From positions 2,108,001-2,172,000 of the forward strand of contig JALGAS010000004.1 of the NCBI GenBank assembly GCA_023078685.1: a stretch of DNA of 64,000 bases, read 5' to 3'. This document shows positions 11,557 to 24,882 of the stretch, piece after piece. A program made the position numbers and the translations under genes. The notes under the pieces are model-generated. The model did not search any database, had not been told where the DNA came from, and saw only the letters and a list, made by a program, of their open reading frames with translations. Origin of the DNA: Neopestalotiopsis rosae. Its lineage: Eukaryota; Ascomycota; Sordariomycetes; Amphisphaeriales; Sporocadaceae. The stretch's first letter is position 1. Each line of letters starts with the position of its first letter.

Positions 11557-12525
11557 AGACGTGTCAGGAACGTTTGAATGTTCCTGCAAGCTGGAACTTT
11601 GCTTATTTCCAACATCTGTCCCTGTACGGAGCAGCACGGTTGAGACGCCACTTTCGCATGACTAGCGATTTCCTTTCGTCATTGTTTCACGTCTATGCAG
11701 CATACCCCCGACTGTTTTTTCTATTTCAACGTTTCAATGTATTCTCTTGGCACTCCAAAAAATTGCAGGCTGGTTTGACCCTACGGCGCAAACTTAGGAT
11801 TTCCTCGAATGTTAGATAATTTACATTCTCATGGCATGGCTATGCACTGCAGTGGACGTGTAGTCAAAGGCAACTCTGGTTGTCAATCCAGTATCCTCTT
11901 TCAACGTTTCGGATGGCCTGAGCCAATGATCATCACCATTGTTTCCGCATGGGCCTTGGTTCCGATGGATCATGCTGCTGTGTTCTTGGAAGAAACCTGT
12001 CGAGGTCGCAATACAGGCTTAGTTGCACTCATGCATTTGGAGCGAGGGGCCAGCGCAGTACTCGGCCATGAGCAATGATATCCCACCTTTGTAGTGTACT
12101 TAGTTTTTTTGATCTTCGGAATTTGATTCCTATTTCACTTCGTACTACTGGCTTCCTTGCCTGGCAGTGGTGATATGTCTTGTTGTCGTGTGATGTAACG
12201 TATTAAAAAGTTCTGTTATGTACTGCTGTTTGCTGGCTTGTTGCAAGTGAACAATGGGTGAAATGAGGACCTTCATTTGAGGACTGGCCCCAAAAGTTCC
12301 ATTTGCAGTTCAGCTGGCCGCAGACTGCCGTTGATGTCAGGACTTGATACAATATAGTCTTCTCTCTCCCTCTCGTCTGCTCTGCCAAACTTCTTCGCCG
12401 ATAGACACCTTGACTTCGTCAAAAGACAGCAAACATGAGGGAGCAAAACACAAGAAAAAAAAATAACACAATAACAAGAGCTCATCGGAATCCCAAAGGT
12501 CGCCTAAACAAGCCGTGTAGGCCCT

Positions 12526-12526
<1 letters not shown>
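11557..12526. other. intergenic, 3' of septin
   Basis: Probably holds the septin 3' UTR. T-rich and weakly structured sequence, with no supported gene on either strand. Confidence 0.4.

Positions 12527-12574
<48 letters not shown>
12527..12574. repeat. 48-nt poly-G homopolymer
   Basis: An uninterrupted run of 48 G on the plus strand (poly-C on the other). It is preceded by GGCCCTC and followed by TTTGTTTGCC. It is exceptional for a fungal genome and could fold into G-quadruplexes or be a sequencing or assembly artefact. Confidence 0.95.
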
Positions 12575-12576
<2 letters not shown>

Positions 12577-15057
12577 TGTTTGCCCGCGGGCTCGAAGCCA
12601 AAAACCTCCGCGCTACCTAGAGAATAACGAATTTCGTGCAACCTGTAGCTATCCTACCAAGCCGTCAACGGGAGAGTGCCAGGCTCGCCATGAAGGGGCT
12701 GGAGAGAGGGTGGTTCCGGGCTCTCGTGGTCAAGTGCTGGGTGAATGACGAAGGGTTGATTGGAAACTATAAGGTCTCTGCTGGATATTTCTGCGGGAAA
12801 GGGGAGGGGGGGGAGGGGGCTGAAGAGCTTTCACGATTGCGTGCACGTTGCGTGTTCAGCAAGAGGGCAGCAAAGTTTGTTTAGAGGGGTGTCGGAAAGA
12901 TAAGAGATGGAGCTGCTTGGATGTCATACTCAGTCAGTAGACATTCGGACAAGGATGAATACCTATCATCACGAAGGGAGTAATATGATGGCTTACTACC
13001 TAGAATTGGTCGTGATTAACCCTTTCTATTTCTGATTGAGGATGTAGATGAGGTTTCTCTGGGTGGCTTACTGTTTGTGACATGTACCGCCATAGCCCCA
13101 GCTTAGCATGCGTTCTCGTCGAAGTAGAGGAGGATTAGGGATATCAGGTGCCTTTTTCAATGAGAGATTCCCGTGAAGCCGGCTGTAGGCAATGACGTTG
13201 CCGCCGTGAAGCCAAAGGGGAGGCAATTGCCTCTCAAAGGTATACGATACTTGGAAAGGGGAGTTGCTCAGCTCATGGGTGATGAGAACGGGTTTGGGGA
13301 GACGGCGTCTATCTTGCTTCGGTATCTTCTCTGGCTCATTTGAGAAGGGCTTGGCTCAAGTGTCTAGAACCAAGTCATTTTGCCACGACTTTTGTAACTT
13401 GTGGGCGGTGGTGGGCCCACGTGCAATAAAGAGACGTACAGCATCGCTCGTTGATAGAGAACCCAGGTCACTGTCTGCTGTCATCTCCTATGTTGAAGCA
13501 TGTGGTGGCCCATACGAGAGTCAGGCCGACGGGGATTGTTCGAGAGAATTGCAGAGGAGTCATAATCTCTGGCAATTGTTCAAACGGATCCATGTAGTAG
13601 TCAGTGCGTTTGGAATGAATTAAGTGCATTGCTCATGAGGGGGTGTATCCAATCATCTGGAGTGTCATGTGGCCTTGGCTTCATGATGCTGACATAGCAA
13701 GAGGTCTCAATATATACTCCACCGTCGAAGTTTGGGAGATCGCTCACGGCTGAAATCTTGGCAGTCTTATAGTACTTGATAGGCAGACCTATTTCAGGCT
13801 GCCGTGGACGGGCAACAGTTCGGCAAGTCATGTGTTTCAATGAGTGATGGATGCTACGTTGGTCAAGTTCCGTATCTAGTACTGTTTGGCTGATCACTGC
13901 TTGGATAGCTGAATAATGACAAAACACAACATTGCTTGGGTGTACAATTCAGGTAATACTCTATTTGAAAAGGAGAGAATCTGTGTATCGACATCGAACA
14001 GTCACAAATTGCTTGAGAATCCCAGTATTTATCGTCCGCCAAGAGGCCGGCCACTTGTTTCCTTGACATATTTCCCATCGACAGTCTCAAATTCCAAGCT
14101 ACGATAGGACTGAGAATTTAGAGTTTCTGTTGATTCTTTACATTTATTGTTCTTGGCCTAGACATATGGGACCTCTTCGATGATGAAGGGCTTGGTCGAC
14201 TAACAAGAAGTACAGATGTGAGTGTAGCGGACCGTACCACTGACCTGGTTGCAGATCATTTTGTCTGATGAATTATGGAATGCAATTCACCATTAATGGG
14301 CTCTGACGCGTTGACATGAGTCAAGTGCCACTTTTCACTTTTCACCTGCCATTTTTTGCTGTGGGTATCTGACGTTGATGCTTCAACGTAACTTCACTTC
14401 GATATGACACAATGTCCCGGTCAGACCCATGGGAGGTCGTCCCGATCCACATATTCCTCTGATGACTGCAATGGACGGCCTGGCATACGAGTGATGTATT
14501 GGAGCGCTTGTATGGATCAACATGGTAGGATTGGCCTTAAACATCGTAACGAGTTAGCCATGGTATAGGAGTGAGGTTCGATCTACTACTTGCTACGCGG
14601 GCAACAATAGAATCAAAGCAGGGTCATTGCTAGTTAGAGCGTTGCTTTTCATCCATCCAAACGACATCACTGCGATCTTTTTCGAGCTCTGAAATCCATC
14701 TTGTCACATTCATCGATCTCTGGGCATTAGTCTCGACTTGTACATCCTATCGTCATTCGTCAAGGGTCCTGTAGAGAGAGCCTTGCGTTTTCGCCAAAGT
14801 AGATTGCCATGCCCTGGCTCGTGGCCTCACGAGCACTCCCAATTTTTCGCAGCGGAACATCGTAGTCTTGTAATATTGTTTGGCATCACAATCATATTTT
14901 GATGATCCTATCAGCATCGGCTATTTTTTCCATGCCTTGCCATGCTCATAAGAGGATTTCAGTCCTGACCAGACCACACATGAACCCCATGCAATGATGT
15001 AAAGCAACCGAGACCCAGAGAAACAACGCACAAACACCAACCAATCCTCCTCGTCGC
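12575..15057. other. gene-free tract between septin and RPL21
   Basis: A second G-rich patch lies at about 12799-12821 (runs of 4, 8 and 5 G). The rest has scattered short frames with stop-dense composition and no domain. The part next to 15057 is probably the RPL21 3' UTR. Confidence 0.45.
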
Positions 15058-15824
15058 TTAGATAGTTGTCTCGTAGGCGATGGGAACGACGGTCTCGGGC
15101 TTGTTGTCCTTGGCGGACACGGTGTGGGCCTCACGGGGCTGAGTGGCCATTCTCTTGACCTGGACGGTGGTGCCGTCGGCCTTGGCCTGCTTCTTCGCCT
15201 CGGCGTTCTTCTTGACGCGCTTGATGAAGTCCTCTCGCGATCTCGACAGGCTGATGTGCTCAATGCGGAGGTTGATGCGCTTCTCGATGTATCGGTGCTT
15301 GACCTTCTTGTAGATGATCACACCGACGGCGCTCTTGGTGACGTTGTAGATGACACCAGTCTTGCCGTGGTAGACCTTGTGAGGCATACTGTTTAAATCC
15401 GTCAGTCCAGCTCCAACGTAGTTCTGTCCTCCGCCACGCCTCCCCAATTCCGCGGTTGCCATCATCGTTGTCGGCGTGGTCGCATTGGCTCGAGCGGCGG
15501 AGGAAGAAAAGTCTCTAAGGGGAACTCTTACCCCTTCTGAACAGCACCATTGGCCTTGATGTCCACAATGTCACCGACCCTGCAATACTTGTCAGATTTC
15601 CCATGTTCGCTGGTTCGTTCGATCTGGTTGCGACATACTTGTACTGGCGGAGGTAGGTGGACAGGGCAATGGAACCCTTCTGGCGGAAGTTACGCGAGAA
15701 GGCGTACTAGAAAATCGCAAAAAGTCGCATGTTAGCTTGCTGGCATCTTCGCGGTTTCGGGATTTTTTGGCGGACGGTTTTGACATACTCTCGTACCAGC
15801 GCGGAGACCTGCAGCGTGACCCAT
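15058..15824 (-). CDS. rpl21: 60S ribosomal protein L21 (eL21)
   Basis: Four exons read 15824-15789, 15706-15639, 15579-15532 and 15388-15058. They give 160 aa, the same length as yeast Rpl21. The N-terminus MGHAAGLRAGTR is encoded by a 36-nt first exon. It is followed by FSRNFRQKGSIALSTYL, VGDIVDIKANGAVQKG and MPHKVYHGKTG, all hallmark eL21 segments, and the protein ends PIAYETTI. All donors and acceptors are GT-AG and phases close (12 codons; then +2, +2, 0). It is a structural protein of the large cytosolic ribosomal subunit. The gene lies head to head with RPS9, so the two share the upstream region. Short introns near the 5' end are typical of fungal ribosomal protein genes. Confidence 0.96.
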
Positions 15825-16300
15825 CTTGACGGCGTTGTGGTGGTCGGTACTGAAGGGGTGGAAAGTTGAGTGGTCGTTGGTCGGGTTTAAGATGTGATTT
15901 TTTTCGATTCCCTCACCAAGGTGGAATTTCGCCTAGGACCCGAAAATGTGTGGGAGGACTAGGACCGGCTTTGATTGGTGCACGGGCCCACGGCCAGGGA
16001 ATGGGGGGGCTTTTGGGGGGCAGCTGGCGCTGAGATACCAGTTGCCCTGCCTGCCAGACCTTGCCTACCTTCCAGTCGAGCCAGTCCAATGGCCCAAAAA
16101 TTTGTGCCTGCCTGAGGCTCCAATCTTTTACCCTAAAGGCCCACTTTTCCCGAACTTTCGTAGCCCACCAATTCTGTGGCAGCCAGAAGGCGCATCGTCT
16201 GGGTCTTGAGATTTTCGTGATTCTTTTTTTCCCTCCCATCGCCCAATTCTCAACCACCGGAAACACCAAACGAGCAAGACGAGATTCTTGAGTCGGCAAC
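15825..16300. promoter_or_regulatory. shared promoter between RPL21 and RPS9
   Basis: 476 bp separate the two divergent start codons. It contains a G-rich element at about 15998-16020 with G runs flanking CTTTT and a CCCTAAAGGCCC stretch near 16130. There is also a T/C-rich leader before the RPS9 ATG. Co-expression of the two ribosomal protein genes from this region is inferred from the arrangement. Confidence 0.6.
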
Positions 16301-17089
16301 ATGGCTCCTCTCTCTTACTCCAAGACCGCCAAGGTCCCCCGTCGCCCCTTCGAGGCCGCCCGACTGTCAGTATTCACCGGCCAATGAGCACGAGCTAGTT
16401 CTCTGCTTAAGTCGTTTGTGATTCAAAAAACTGACATGCGACATCTTTCTATAGTGACGCCGAGTTGAAGCTCGTCGGAGAGTACGGTCTGCGCAACAAG
16501 CGTGAGGTCTGGCGTGTCCAGCTCACCCTGTCCAAGATTCGTCGTGCTGCCCGGTAAGTTTGCAATTCCAATCGATATTTTACCCCAGACCACATACGCA
16601 TTGAAGATTGATAATCTTTTGCGGGTCTCATAACTTTACCGACAATGGGAACATGTGCTAACTACCATCCTCTACAACAGTCAGCTGCTTACCCTCGACG
16701 AGAAGGACCCCAAGCGTCTCTTCGAAGGTAACGCCCTGATTCGCCGTCTCGTGCGCGTCGGTGTTCTTGACGAGTCCCGCATGAAGCTCGATTACGTCCT
16801 GGCCCTGAAGGTTGAGGATTTCTTGGAGCGCCGCCTCCAGACCTGTGTCTACAAGCTCGGTCTCGCCAAGTCCATCCACCACGCCCGTGTCCTGATCCGC
16901 CAGCGCCACATCCGCGTCGGCAAGCAGATCGTCAACGTCCCCTCTTTCATCGTCCGTCTCGACTCCCAGAAGCACATTGACTTCGCCCTGACCTCGCCCT
17001 TCGGTGGCGGCCGCCCCGGCCGTGTCCGAAGAAAGAAGGCCAAGGCCGCCGAGAAGGGTGGCGACGAGGAGGAGGAGGAGGAGGAGTAA
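16301..17089 (+). CDS. rps9: 40S ribosomal protein S9 (uS4)
   Basis: Three exons (16301-16365, 16455-16553, 16681-17089) join in frame to 190 aa. The start [18 protein letters not shown], the [21 protein letters not shown] segment and the S4 RNA-binding region ([15 protein letters not shown], then [17 protein letters not shown]) identify uS4. It binds 18S rRNA early in 40S assembly and lines the mRNA entry site. The C-terminus ends with a run of seven Glu after GGD. Such an acidic tail is common in fungal S9 and is encoded by a GAG repeat. Introns use GTCAGT and GTAAGT donors. It is tail to tail with SLU7. Confidence 0.97.
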
Positions 17090-17400
17090 ATCTCTCCTTC
17101 GACTGTATGACGGCATGACCATGGAGTGGATTGCGACAATAATCCACTGGTTGAGAAATCTGGTTTCATTATGGGCACAAGGACTCAAAAAGCCTTTTAT
17201 AGCTCACGGCGTTAGGCCAGGGATCAGGAATGCATGAAAAGAATTGCGTCGCCAACATGATTTATTATTGATTTTCTTCCATTCTGAGACTGCTGCTACT
17301 TGTCTCATCGTGCCATGTGATCCTCGTCTGTGTGCATATTTTATATGATTTGATACAATCCTCACTTGTCTATTACAAATACCTAGGTAGACATAGGTCA
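17090..17400. other. convergent 3' region between RPS9 and SLU7
   Basis: 311 bp between two stop codons. It holds only the likely 3' UTRs, including an ACCTAGGT palindrome near 17381. No gene seen. Confidence 0.5.
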
Positions 17401-18813
17401 CTATGAGACCAACTCGTCCTTGCCGAGCATTTTAGCCATGGGGTCATCGGCTGCAGTCCGTTTCCTCCTGTACTCTTCCAGCTCCTCTTCCATCATTTCC
17501 TCTGCAGTCCGCTTCTTGATCGCCGGCCTGACTGGTTCTGTATCTGTCACCGGCGGTGCGCGAGCCGCTTCCTCGGCTTCCACGACCAAGTTTGCTCCGG
17601 TCCTCTGCTTTTCGGCCTCTTTCCATGCATGCTTGCCCTCTTCACCAGTGCAGTAGCTGTTTCTTATAAAGGAGTGACAGCATGCGTAGCCCCATTTGAA
17701 GTTTGACCACCAGCTGCCCCATACCGACGTGTGATTGTTGACAAATACGTCTTCCGCGTACTTTGATTTTGCGACTGCTCTTGGCGCTCCCTTGATCAGA
17801 CCGGCCTCGTCGTACTCCACAAAGGCTTCGGATTCCGTAACGGCAATGTCTCTTAGGGCGGCCGGCATGGCATGCTGGTTTCCTCCGTACTTTTCTTGCA
17901 GGGCCTTGATCCGCTCCGCCTTCTTCTTCTCGGCGTCCTCCTGCTCCTTCTTGCGGTAGAATTCACCCGCCGTGGGGTTCGCTTGCAGATGCTGGCTTGT
18001 GTCGCCCGACTTCTCTTGCTTCTCCCATGCGTACTTTGTAGCTTTCTCGAATTCGGCGGCGTCTCCAGACGCCCGCAAGAAGCCCTCCTCGGCGTATAGT
18101 TCTGCTGCCTTGTCTGCAGTTGCACCGGCATCCACCATCGTTCTCGTCTTGGGATCGTACTTGGCGGACTCGAGATCCAGATTGAGCAGGTATTTTGCCG
18201 TGTCTTCTCGTATTCTCAGTTGCCGAGTTGCCGTGCTCTGATGCTTGCCCATGTCCATTTCGTCGGCATACTTTTCACCGTCATGTCCATCTTCTTCACC
18301 ATCCTCCTTCTTGGCGCCCGACAGTTGATTTCGCAAGTCCTCCATCTGGTTGTAGCGCTCCACCACGTGCTTGTACTCCCGGGAGTCGTATCCATTCCAG
18401 CGATCGCGCTTGGCGTCCCAGCCCATCTGCACGTCCTGGATGACCTCGTCGGCCTGGATGTCCTTGCCCGTGTACTTTGCGCCCTTGGCCCGGGGCCGCT
18501 GCAGGCAGTCCTTGGCCTTGTGCGTCATGGCGCCGCAGTTCTCGCAGGCGCCCTTGCGGTACTTGGTGGCGGCGGGGCCGGCCTTCCTGCCGCGGTCGTA
18601 CCATTTCGCCGAGGCAATGTCGTCCTTCTTCTGCTGCGTCAGGCGCTGATGCTCCAGGTAGTCGTTGGACGAGTCGTCGCCCTCCCCGGCGTAAAAGGGC
18701 CGCTTGGAGATGAAGGACGGGATGTAGACGTTTTCCTCCTTGGATGCTGCGCCGGCCTGGCCGCCGCCCTTGGAGGGGTCATTCCTCCGTGACGGAGGGG
18801 CGGGAGGAGGCAT
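17401..18813 (-). CDS. slu7: pre-mRNA splicing factor SLU7
   Basis: A single exon of 470 aa. SLU7 acts in the second catalytic step of splicing, where it helps position the 3' splice site. The sequence shows the conserved N-terminal block ([18 protein letters not shown], about 28-45). A CCHC zinc knuckle follows with C90, C93, H98 and C103 ([14 protein letters not shown]). Next comes the family block after the knuckle ([26 protein letters not shown]). The C-terminal half is rich in Lys and Glu and helical, with [14 protein letters not shown] conserved pieces and a late [11 protein letters not shown] motif. It ends acidic and basic mixed. The gene is divergent from REV3 across 539 bp. Confidence 0.96.
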   Translation of the reverse strand: MPPPAPPSRRNDPSKGGGQAGAASKEENVYIPSFISKRPFYAGEGDDSSNDYLEHQRLTQQKKDDIASAKWYDRGRKAGPAATKYRKGACENCGAMTHKAKDCLQRPRAKGAKYTGKDIQADEVIQDVQMGWDAKRDRWNGYDSREYKHVVERYNQMEDLRNQLSGAKKEDGEEDGHDGEKYADEMDMGKHQSTATRQLRIREDTAKYLLNLDLESAKYDPKTRTMVDAGATADKAAELYAEEGFLRASGDAAEFEKATKYAWEKQEKSGDTSQHLQANPTAGEFYRKKEQEDAEKKKAERIKALQEKYGGNQHAMPAALRDIAVTESEAFVEYDEAGLIKGAPRAVAKSKYAEDVFVNNHTSVWGSWWSNFKWGYACCHSFIRNSYCTGEEGKHAWKEAEKQRTGANLVVEAEEAARAPPVTDTEPVRPAIKKRTAEEMMEEELEEYRRKRTAADDPMAKMLGKDELVS

Positions 18814-19352
18814 GGTGAAGATTTTGAAGGAGAGCTGAACCTAGCGACCGAAGGAAAGGTAACAGTGTCTCCTAGACCTGAAGTTGAGTTGCAAGTTGCA
18901 CGGCTGCCGTCGAGGTCTGAGTTAAGGAAGTCGCGAAAAGTAGAGGCGTAGCTGCGATAAGATAAGTGGCTGGCTGGTCGCAGGTGTCTCGAGTGTGGCG
19001 CACTAAGTTCTGCCTGCAAGCGGGCTGTTAGCAGGCAAGGAAGCACCTGATCTCGCGCCAAATCAATTCAGCCGACCAGGGCCATAACAAGCAAATCAAC
19101 TTTCAAACCGCGTTTTGCTGCCTGGGAATTCATCATTGTTACGCGACTCTGTTTTTCCATAATACGACTCTCGCTATTATTCTTCAATTTTGGAACTTGC
19201 TACCCATCAGAACAGGACATAGATTCTCGTTGCTTTTTCTACAATTTTCCCCTAATTTCAAATGCCTTCCGTCCTGCTACTGCTACGCGCGTGCAGGTGA
19301 CATACCCATGTCATGATGCGCATACAAAGTACCTCCTAGCTAGCAGTCCACT
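18814..19352. promoter_or_regulatory. divergent promoter SLU7 / REV3
   Basis: 539 bp between two start codons on opposite strands. There are no ORFs of note. The REV3 side has short TA- and CT-rich leader sequence. Confidence 0.5.
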
Positions 19353-22300
19353 ATGGATCTCTTCCGGGTACGGTTGAACTGCATCGACCATTACCAGGCC
19401 GTCCACACCAAATACGACCCTCAACTACGCAATGACTTTCGTCTTTCGCAAGCAAGTAAAGGGCCAAAAGTGCCAGTAATTCGAGTTTTTGGATCGACGG
19501 AAACAGGCCAAAAAGTATGTGCCCACATTCATGGTGCATTTCCATACTTGTACATTGAATACAATGGCAGCTTGGATCCTGATGATGGTAAGTGAATTGT
19601 AGGGAATACTGCCTCTGTTGATATCATTCCACTGACAAGTCCTCAAGTCGGCGCCTACATATACCGGCTCCATCTGTCCATTGATCATGCCCTGACGGTC
19701 AGCTACCGGCGCAATGCATACGCCGAGAACCCCAAGTTCGTGGCGAGGATTACGCTTTGCAAGGGTGTACCATTCTATGGATATCATGTCGGGTATCGCT
19801 TCTACCTCAAGATCTACATGCTCAATCCCTTGGTCATGACTAGGTTGGCAGAGCTTCTTCAGCAGGGTGTTATAATGAAGTGCAAATTTCAGCCTTACGA
19901 GGCACATTTGCAGTATCTATTGCAATTCATGACCGATTACAATCTTTATGGATGCGATTATATCTCGGCTCGCAAAGTTCGCTTCCGCGCGCCCGTTCCT
20001 GCGCATACTGAAGATGAGGAAACGCCTCATCTGTGGCATAGCCAGACTGTGTCGGCTGCTCACATTACCGAGGACTTTGACCTACCTCGCGTAAGTCACT
20101 GCTCCATCGAGGTGGACATATGCGTACAGGATATTGTCAATCGCCACGAAATCAAGGAACGACAGCTTCATCAGGACTTTTCTGAGATGCGCGATCCGCC
20201 ACCTGCAGATCAAAAGCTCGTTGCCAGCATGGCAGGACTCTGGAAAGATGAAACAAAGCGCAGAAAACGACGCATGGTCAATCCAACATCCGGAAGCAGC
20301 CCATTTCCTGCCGAGGTCTTGGTGTCCATGTCTGCAGACCCGCGCGATTCCCAGGTCCCGGGTTTTCTACACGAAACCGAATACAGAGAACAAATCCATG
20401 AGCTCATCGAAGGAGAACGCCGCATGATTGCTGGACCTCGTTTAGACTTTGACAATTTCGTGAAGCCGGTGCCGCTCGAGGACACTGTGAACACATTGCT
20501 TCAGTCTGTGGAAGATCTGTACCCCAAGAATCTGGCCTCTGCCCTCGGTCTATCTGGACTTGTGCCAAACGATGACGAACCGCCAGAAAGCAGTGTTGTG
20601 GTGGATGAAGATAGGATTCTTGATATCGGTGGAGCTGATGATGGAATGTTTCCCGACGACTCCGACGAGGAGATGGCACGGCAGTCGAAGCCAGTTGACC
20701 AACCACAAATTTCTGCTCAAACCTCGTTGCCACAAGCTCATGGGATCCCAAAAGGACGCCGTGCCAATGAGACTATCGAAACAAAGACGAAATCGGAATT
20801 AGCTATTGGATCTGCCTCGACTTCTTCCCGGTCTTCAGCCAGCGAGGCACATGGATACTTGTCACCAATGCTATCTGCAGATGGTATTTATGTAAGCTCT
20901 CTGAGAACTGGGAAGCTTGCTAGCGTTCCCATCACAAATGGTCTTGCGGCTGCTGCTTTGCAAAATGGGTTGGTCAGCAAGGCTAGTCGCGCATTTCCCG
21001 AAGCCTCAGCACCAGAAAGCAGTGCAAAACGACCAGGAACTCCCGAAGACGTGGATCAGCATGTCAAGCGTCGTCGTGTTGAATTTGCTTTTGACGCTTT
21101 TGACGCAAGTCAACATGGAGCCAGGCAAAGCCAATCGGGGCTGGGCGCCCCTCTTGATGATAAACAATCTGCACACCACGCAGATGAGACCAGCTCTCAA
21201 ACCTCCAAGACCAAATCGCAATCAGGGAATACCAAGGCTCTAGGAAACCAGACGTTGAAATTCCCGGTAGTCAAGAACCCAAACGATCCAAGCACGCAGT
21301 TGCGATTAAGCCAACAGAGCCACCATACGAGTTCGCAGCCCAGTCACGAAGAAAGCGGCCTGCCCAAAAAGCAGGTCACTTTTGGCGCCATCACTCCAAT
21401 GGATGATAGCTCATCGAAGTCAGAATCTGGGTCGTCGAAAAGAGAGTCAATCAGCTCAAGTGGACAAACTATTAAGGCAGACAGCAGTAGAAAGCATATT
21501 CATCTCGGCCTAGCTCCCAGATCAAACACTCGGTTCTTTGTTTTCGCTACCGCTCCTCCTTCAGTGAGCGAAGTAAATACTACTATCCATTCTGGTGGGC
21601 GCCCTAGGGTGATTTATCAGGACGCATACTATAGCAATGAAAAAGACGTCCCACCACGGATGCGCGAATATGCTGGCCAGGAGTTTCGACTATTGAGCAA
21701 CACGCTTCCTTATCTGCCAGATTTCGACGAGACGGGCTCTTCGCCAGCAGCATTTGGAGTCAAACCTGAGAATCCAGGACCAAGAGCCTCGGATGAGCAA
21801 ACCTACAGCAAGAATCGACGCGAATGTAGCCTCAGAAGTTGGGAAATCGCCGAGCCCCCTCCGTCATATGCAGAAGTCAAGAAATGGGGCATTGTTAATC
21901 AGCGGAGTTTGGTCCGCGACTCGGAGACTGCGTTGGATGTTCAGGATCCAGAGATGAGGCCATATTTTTCGCAAATTGAAGGAGCGACGCCCAAAAAGTT
22001 CAAGTACTCTCAGAAGAAATCATCGACTAGCGTCCAATTTGAGGCCCAATACATGAGTACAATGAGCTTGGAAATCCATGTCAACACTCGAGGCAGCCTG
22101 GTACCGAATCCAGAAGAGGATGAAGTCCAATGCATTTTCTGGTGTTCAAAGTCGGACGAGAACTTCGCCACTAGTGATCATGCGTCCTCAGATATCCAAT
22201 CTGGCATTATAGTCTGTTCGGAAGACGGGGTTTTGACTCGAAGACTCCAGCGGCAGACACAAATTGAGGTCATCGAAGAGACTTCCGAGCTAGACCTCAT

Positions 22301-24572
22301 GGTACGAATGGTTGAGATTGTTCGAAACCACGATCCTGACATTCTGACTGGCTACGAAGTTCATGGCAGCTCTTGGGGTTACCTGATCGAACGTGCGCGA
22401 TACAAGTATGACTACAATTTGTGTGATGAGTTCTCACGCATGAAGGCGCAATCGTTTGGAAGATTCGGAAAGGAGGCTGATAAATGGGGCTTCAACACAA
22501 CCTCTACCATCAGGGTCACTGGACGTCATATGATCAATGTGTGGAGGGCCATGCGGGGAGAACTGAATTTACTTCAGTATACCATGGAGAATGTGACTTG
22601 GCATGTTTTGCATCGGCGGGTTCCACACTACTCATGGCGGACGCTCAGTGACTGGTACTTGAGCGGCAAATCCCGGGATTTGAGCAAGTTGTTGCGGTAC
22701 TACCTCACGCGAACCAAACTGGACATTGATATCTTGGAAGCAAATGAGCTTATACCCCGAACGAGTGAACAGGCTCGCCTGCTCGGAGTGGACTTCTTCT
22801 CCGTCTTCTCCCGTGGTTCTCAGTTCAAGGTCGAGTCCATCATGTTTCGTATAGCGAAGCCAGAGAACTTCATGCTGGCCTCGCCAGACCGCAAACAGGT
22901 CGGAGGGCAGAATGCGCTCGAGTGTCTACCACTCGTGATGGAACCACAGAGTGCGTTTTACAACAGCCCTCTGTTGGTACTGGATTTCCAAAGTCTCTAC
23001 CCCAGTGTTATGATTGCTTACAATTACTGCTATTCCACCTTCCTCGGCCGCATCGTCAATTGGCGCGGAACCAACAAGATGGGCTTTACCGATTACAAAC
23101 GACAAGAGCGGCTCCTGGAGCTACTCAAGGACTATATCAACATTGCACCCAACGGCATCATGTACTGCAAAACAGAAGTGCGCAAATCACTGTTGGCCAA
23201 AATGCTGACTGAAATTCTGGAAACAAGAGTCATGGTGAAAAGCGGCATGAAACAAGACAAGCAGGACAGGACGCTCCAACAGCTGTTGAACAACAGACAA
23301 TTAGCGTTGAAATTACTCGCCAACGTCACATACGGCTATACGTCTGCTTCATTCTCGGGTCGAATGCCGTGCTCGGAGATTGCCGACAGTATCGTACAGA
23401 CTGGCCGCGAAACACTAGAGCGTGCCATAGCACTGATTCATTCAGTCGACAAGTGGAAAGCAGAGGTGGTGTATGGCGATACTGACAGTCTTTTCGTCTA
23501 CCTTCCTGGTCGAACCAAGGACCAGGCATTCGATATCGGCAATGAGATTGCAAAGACTATAACGGATATGAATCCACGTCCCGTCAAGCTCAAGTTCGAA
23601 AAAGTTTACCATCCATGCGTACTGCTTGCCAAGAAGCGCTACGTCGGCTACAAGTATGAATCTCGTGACCAGGTCAAACCCGACTTTGACGCCAAAGGAA
23701 TCGAGACAGTCCGGAGAGACGGTACACCTGCCGAGCAAATGATTGAAGAAAAGGCACTTAAGATCCTGTTCGAAACGGCCGACCTGAGCCAGGTCAAGAG
23801 CTACTTTCAAAAGCAATGTGAAAAGATCATGAGGGGTGCAGTGTCAATACAAGATTTCTGCTTTGCGAGAGAGGTGAAACTGGGCACATACAGCGACAAG
23901 GGGCCACCACCACCGGGAGCATTGATCAGCACCAAGAGAATGCTCGAGGATGCTCGAGCAGAACCGCAATATGGCGAGCGAGTGCCGTATGTAGTGGCTA
24001 CTGGTGCTCCAGGTGCAAGACTCATCGATCGGTGCGTGGCGCCTGAAGATCTCTTGACGAACTCGCATCTACAACTCGACTCCGAATACTACATTTCGAA
24101 GAACCTAATACCACCACTCGAACGAATCTTCAACCTGGTTGGGGCCAACGTGAGGAACTGGTATGACGAGATGCCCAAGGTGCAGCGTATTCACCGTATC
24201 GATCAAGGTGGAGCGTTGATGAAGAAGACGCTCGAGTCCTACATGAAGGCCGCTGCTTGCCTAGTATGCAATAGCAAGACCAAGGACGAAAAGGCGATTT
24301 GTGAACGTTGTCTTACCAATGCTCCCGCCAGTCTACTCAAGCTACAGAGCCAGTTGGGACTCGAGGAGCAAAAATATCTCAATGTTCTCAGCATATGCAG
24401 AAATTGCTCAGGACTGGCTCCACTGGATGACGTCCCTTGCGACTCCAAAGACTGCCCGGTATTCTACACACGCATGAAGCAGGCAGCTAGGTATAGGACG
24501 GAACGAGGCTTGGTGGAGCCAGCGATGAAGCAGTTGATAGAAGAGGTTGAGCGACAAGACCTCGAATGGTAA
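19353..24572 (+). CDS. rev3: DNA polymerase zeta catalytic subunit REV3
   Basis: Two exons (19353-19587 and 19648-24572, donor GTAAGT) encode 1719 aa. This is the B-family polymerase that extends from mismatches and lesions during translesion synthesis. The short first exon gives the typical Rev3 N-terminus (MDLFRVRLNCIDHY). It is followed by a B-family N-terminal domain, then a long low-complexity Ser/Gln-rich linker (roughly 300-690). Next come the exonuclease-like domain and the polymerase core. Motif A is DFQSLYPSV (D1191). Motif B is NVTYGYTSASFSGRMPC. Motif C is YGDTDS with D1356 and D1358. Two C-terminal cysteine modules follow: CysA from C1616 (CLVC...CERC) and CysB from C1662 to C1681 (CRNC...CDSKDC). 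In the family CysB carries a 4Fe-4S cluster and binds accessory subunits. All catalytic residues look intact. Confidence 0.97.
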
Positions 24573-24882
24573 ATATTGGCAAGATGGACAGCGCTTCAAG
24601 AGTCTCCCTTTTGAACTCAGAGGGCAAATGGTTCATGGCATAAGATGAATATCAGACATCTTGTATGGATATTGGACATGAGCAGGCGTTTTGGCACGGG
24701 ACAGACAGAGCCAATCCATTATGAAAATAGGGCCCAGGGATACAGGGTATAAAATAGCTTGGCGGGGCTATATTCCGTAGATCGGCCGCGTTTTGGATCG
24801 GTCGTTGTAGCACTAGAATCTTGTATCTGGACGTCTACATCTGTTGAGCGACTCAGTTGGATTATTGCTCCAATGAGTACTA
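24573..24882. other. 3' region of REV3
   Basis: Nothing recognisable beyond likely untranslated sequence. Confidence 0.4.

Noticed and set aside
13264..13623. 119-codon plus-strand frame in the gap before RPL21
   Set aside because: Composition is random-like, no splice sites or similarity to known families.
18220..18792. 190-codon plus-strand frame opposite SLU7
   Set aside because: Val/Leu-rich shadow of the Lys/Glu-rich SLU7 gene without conserved features.
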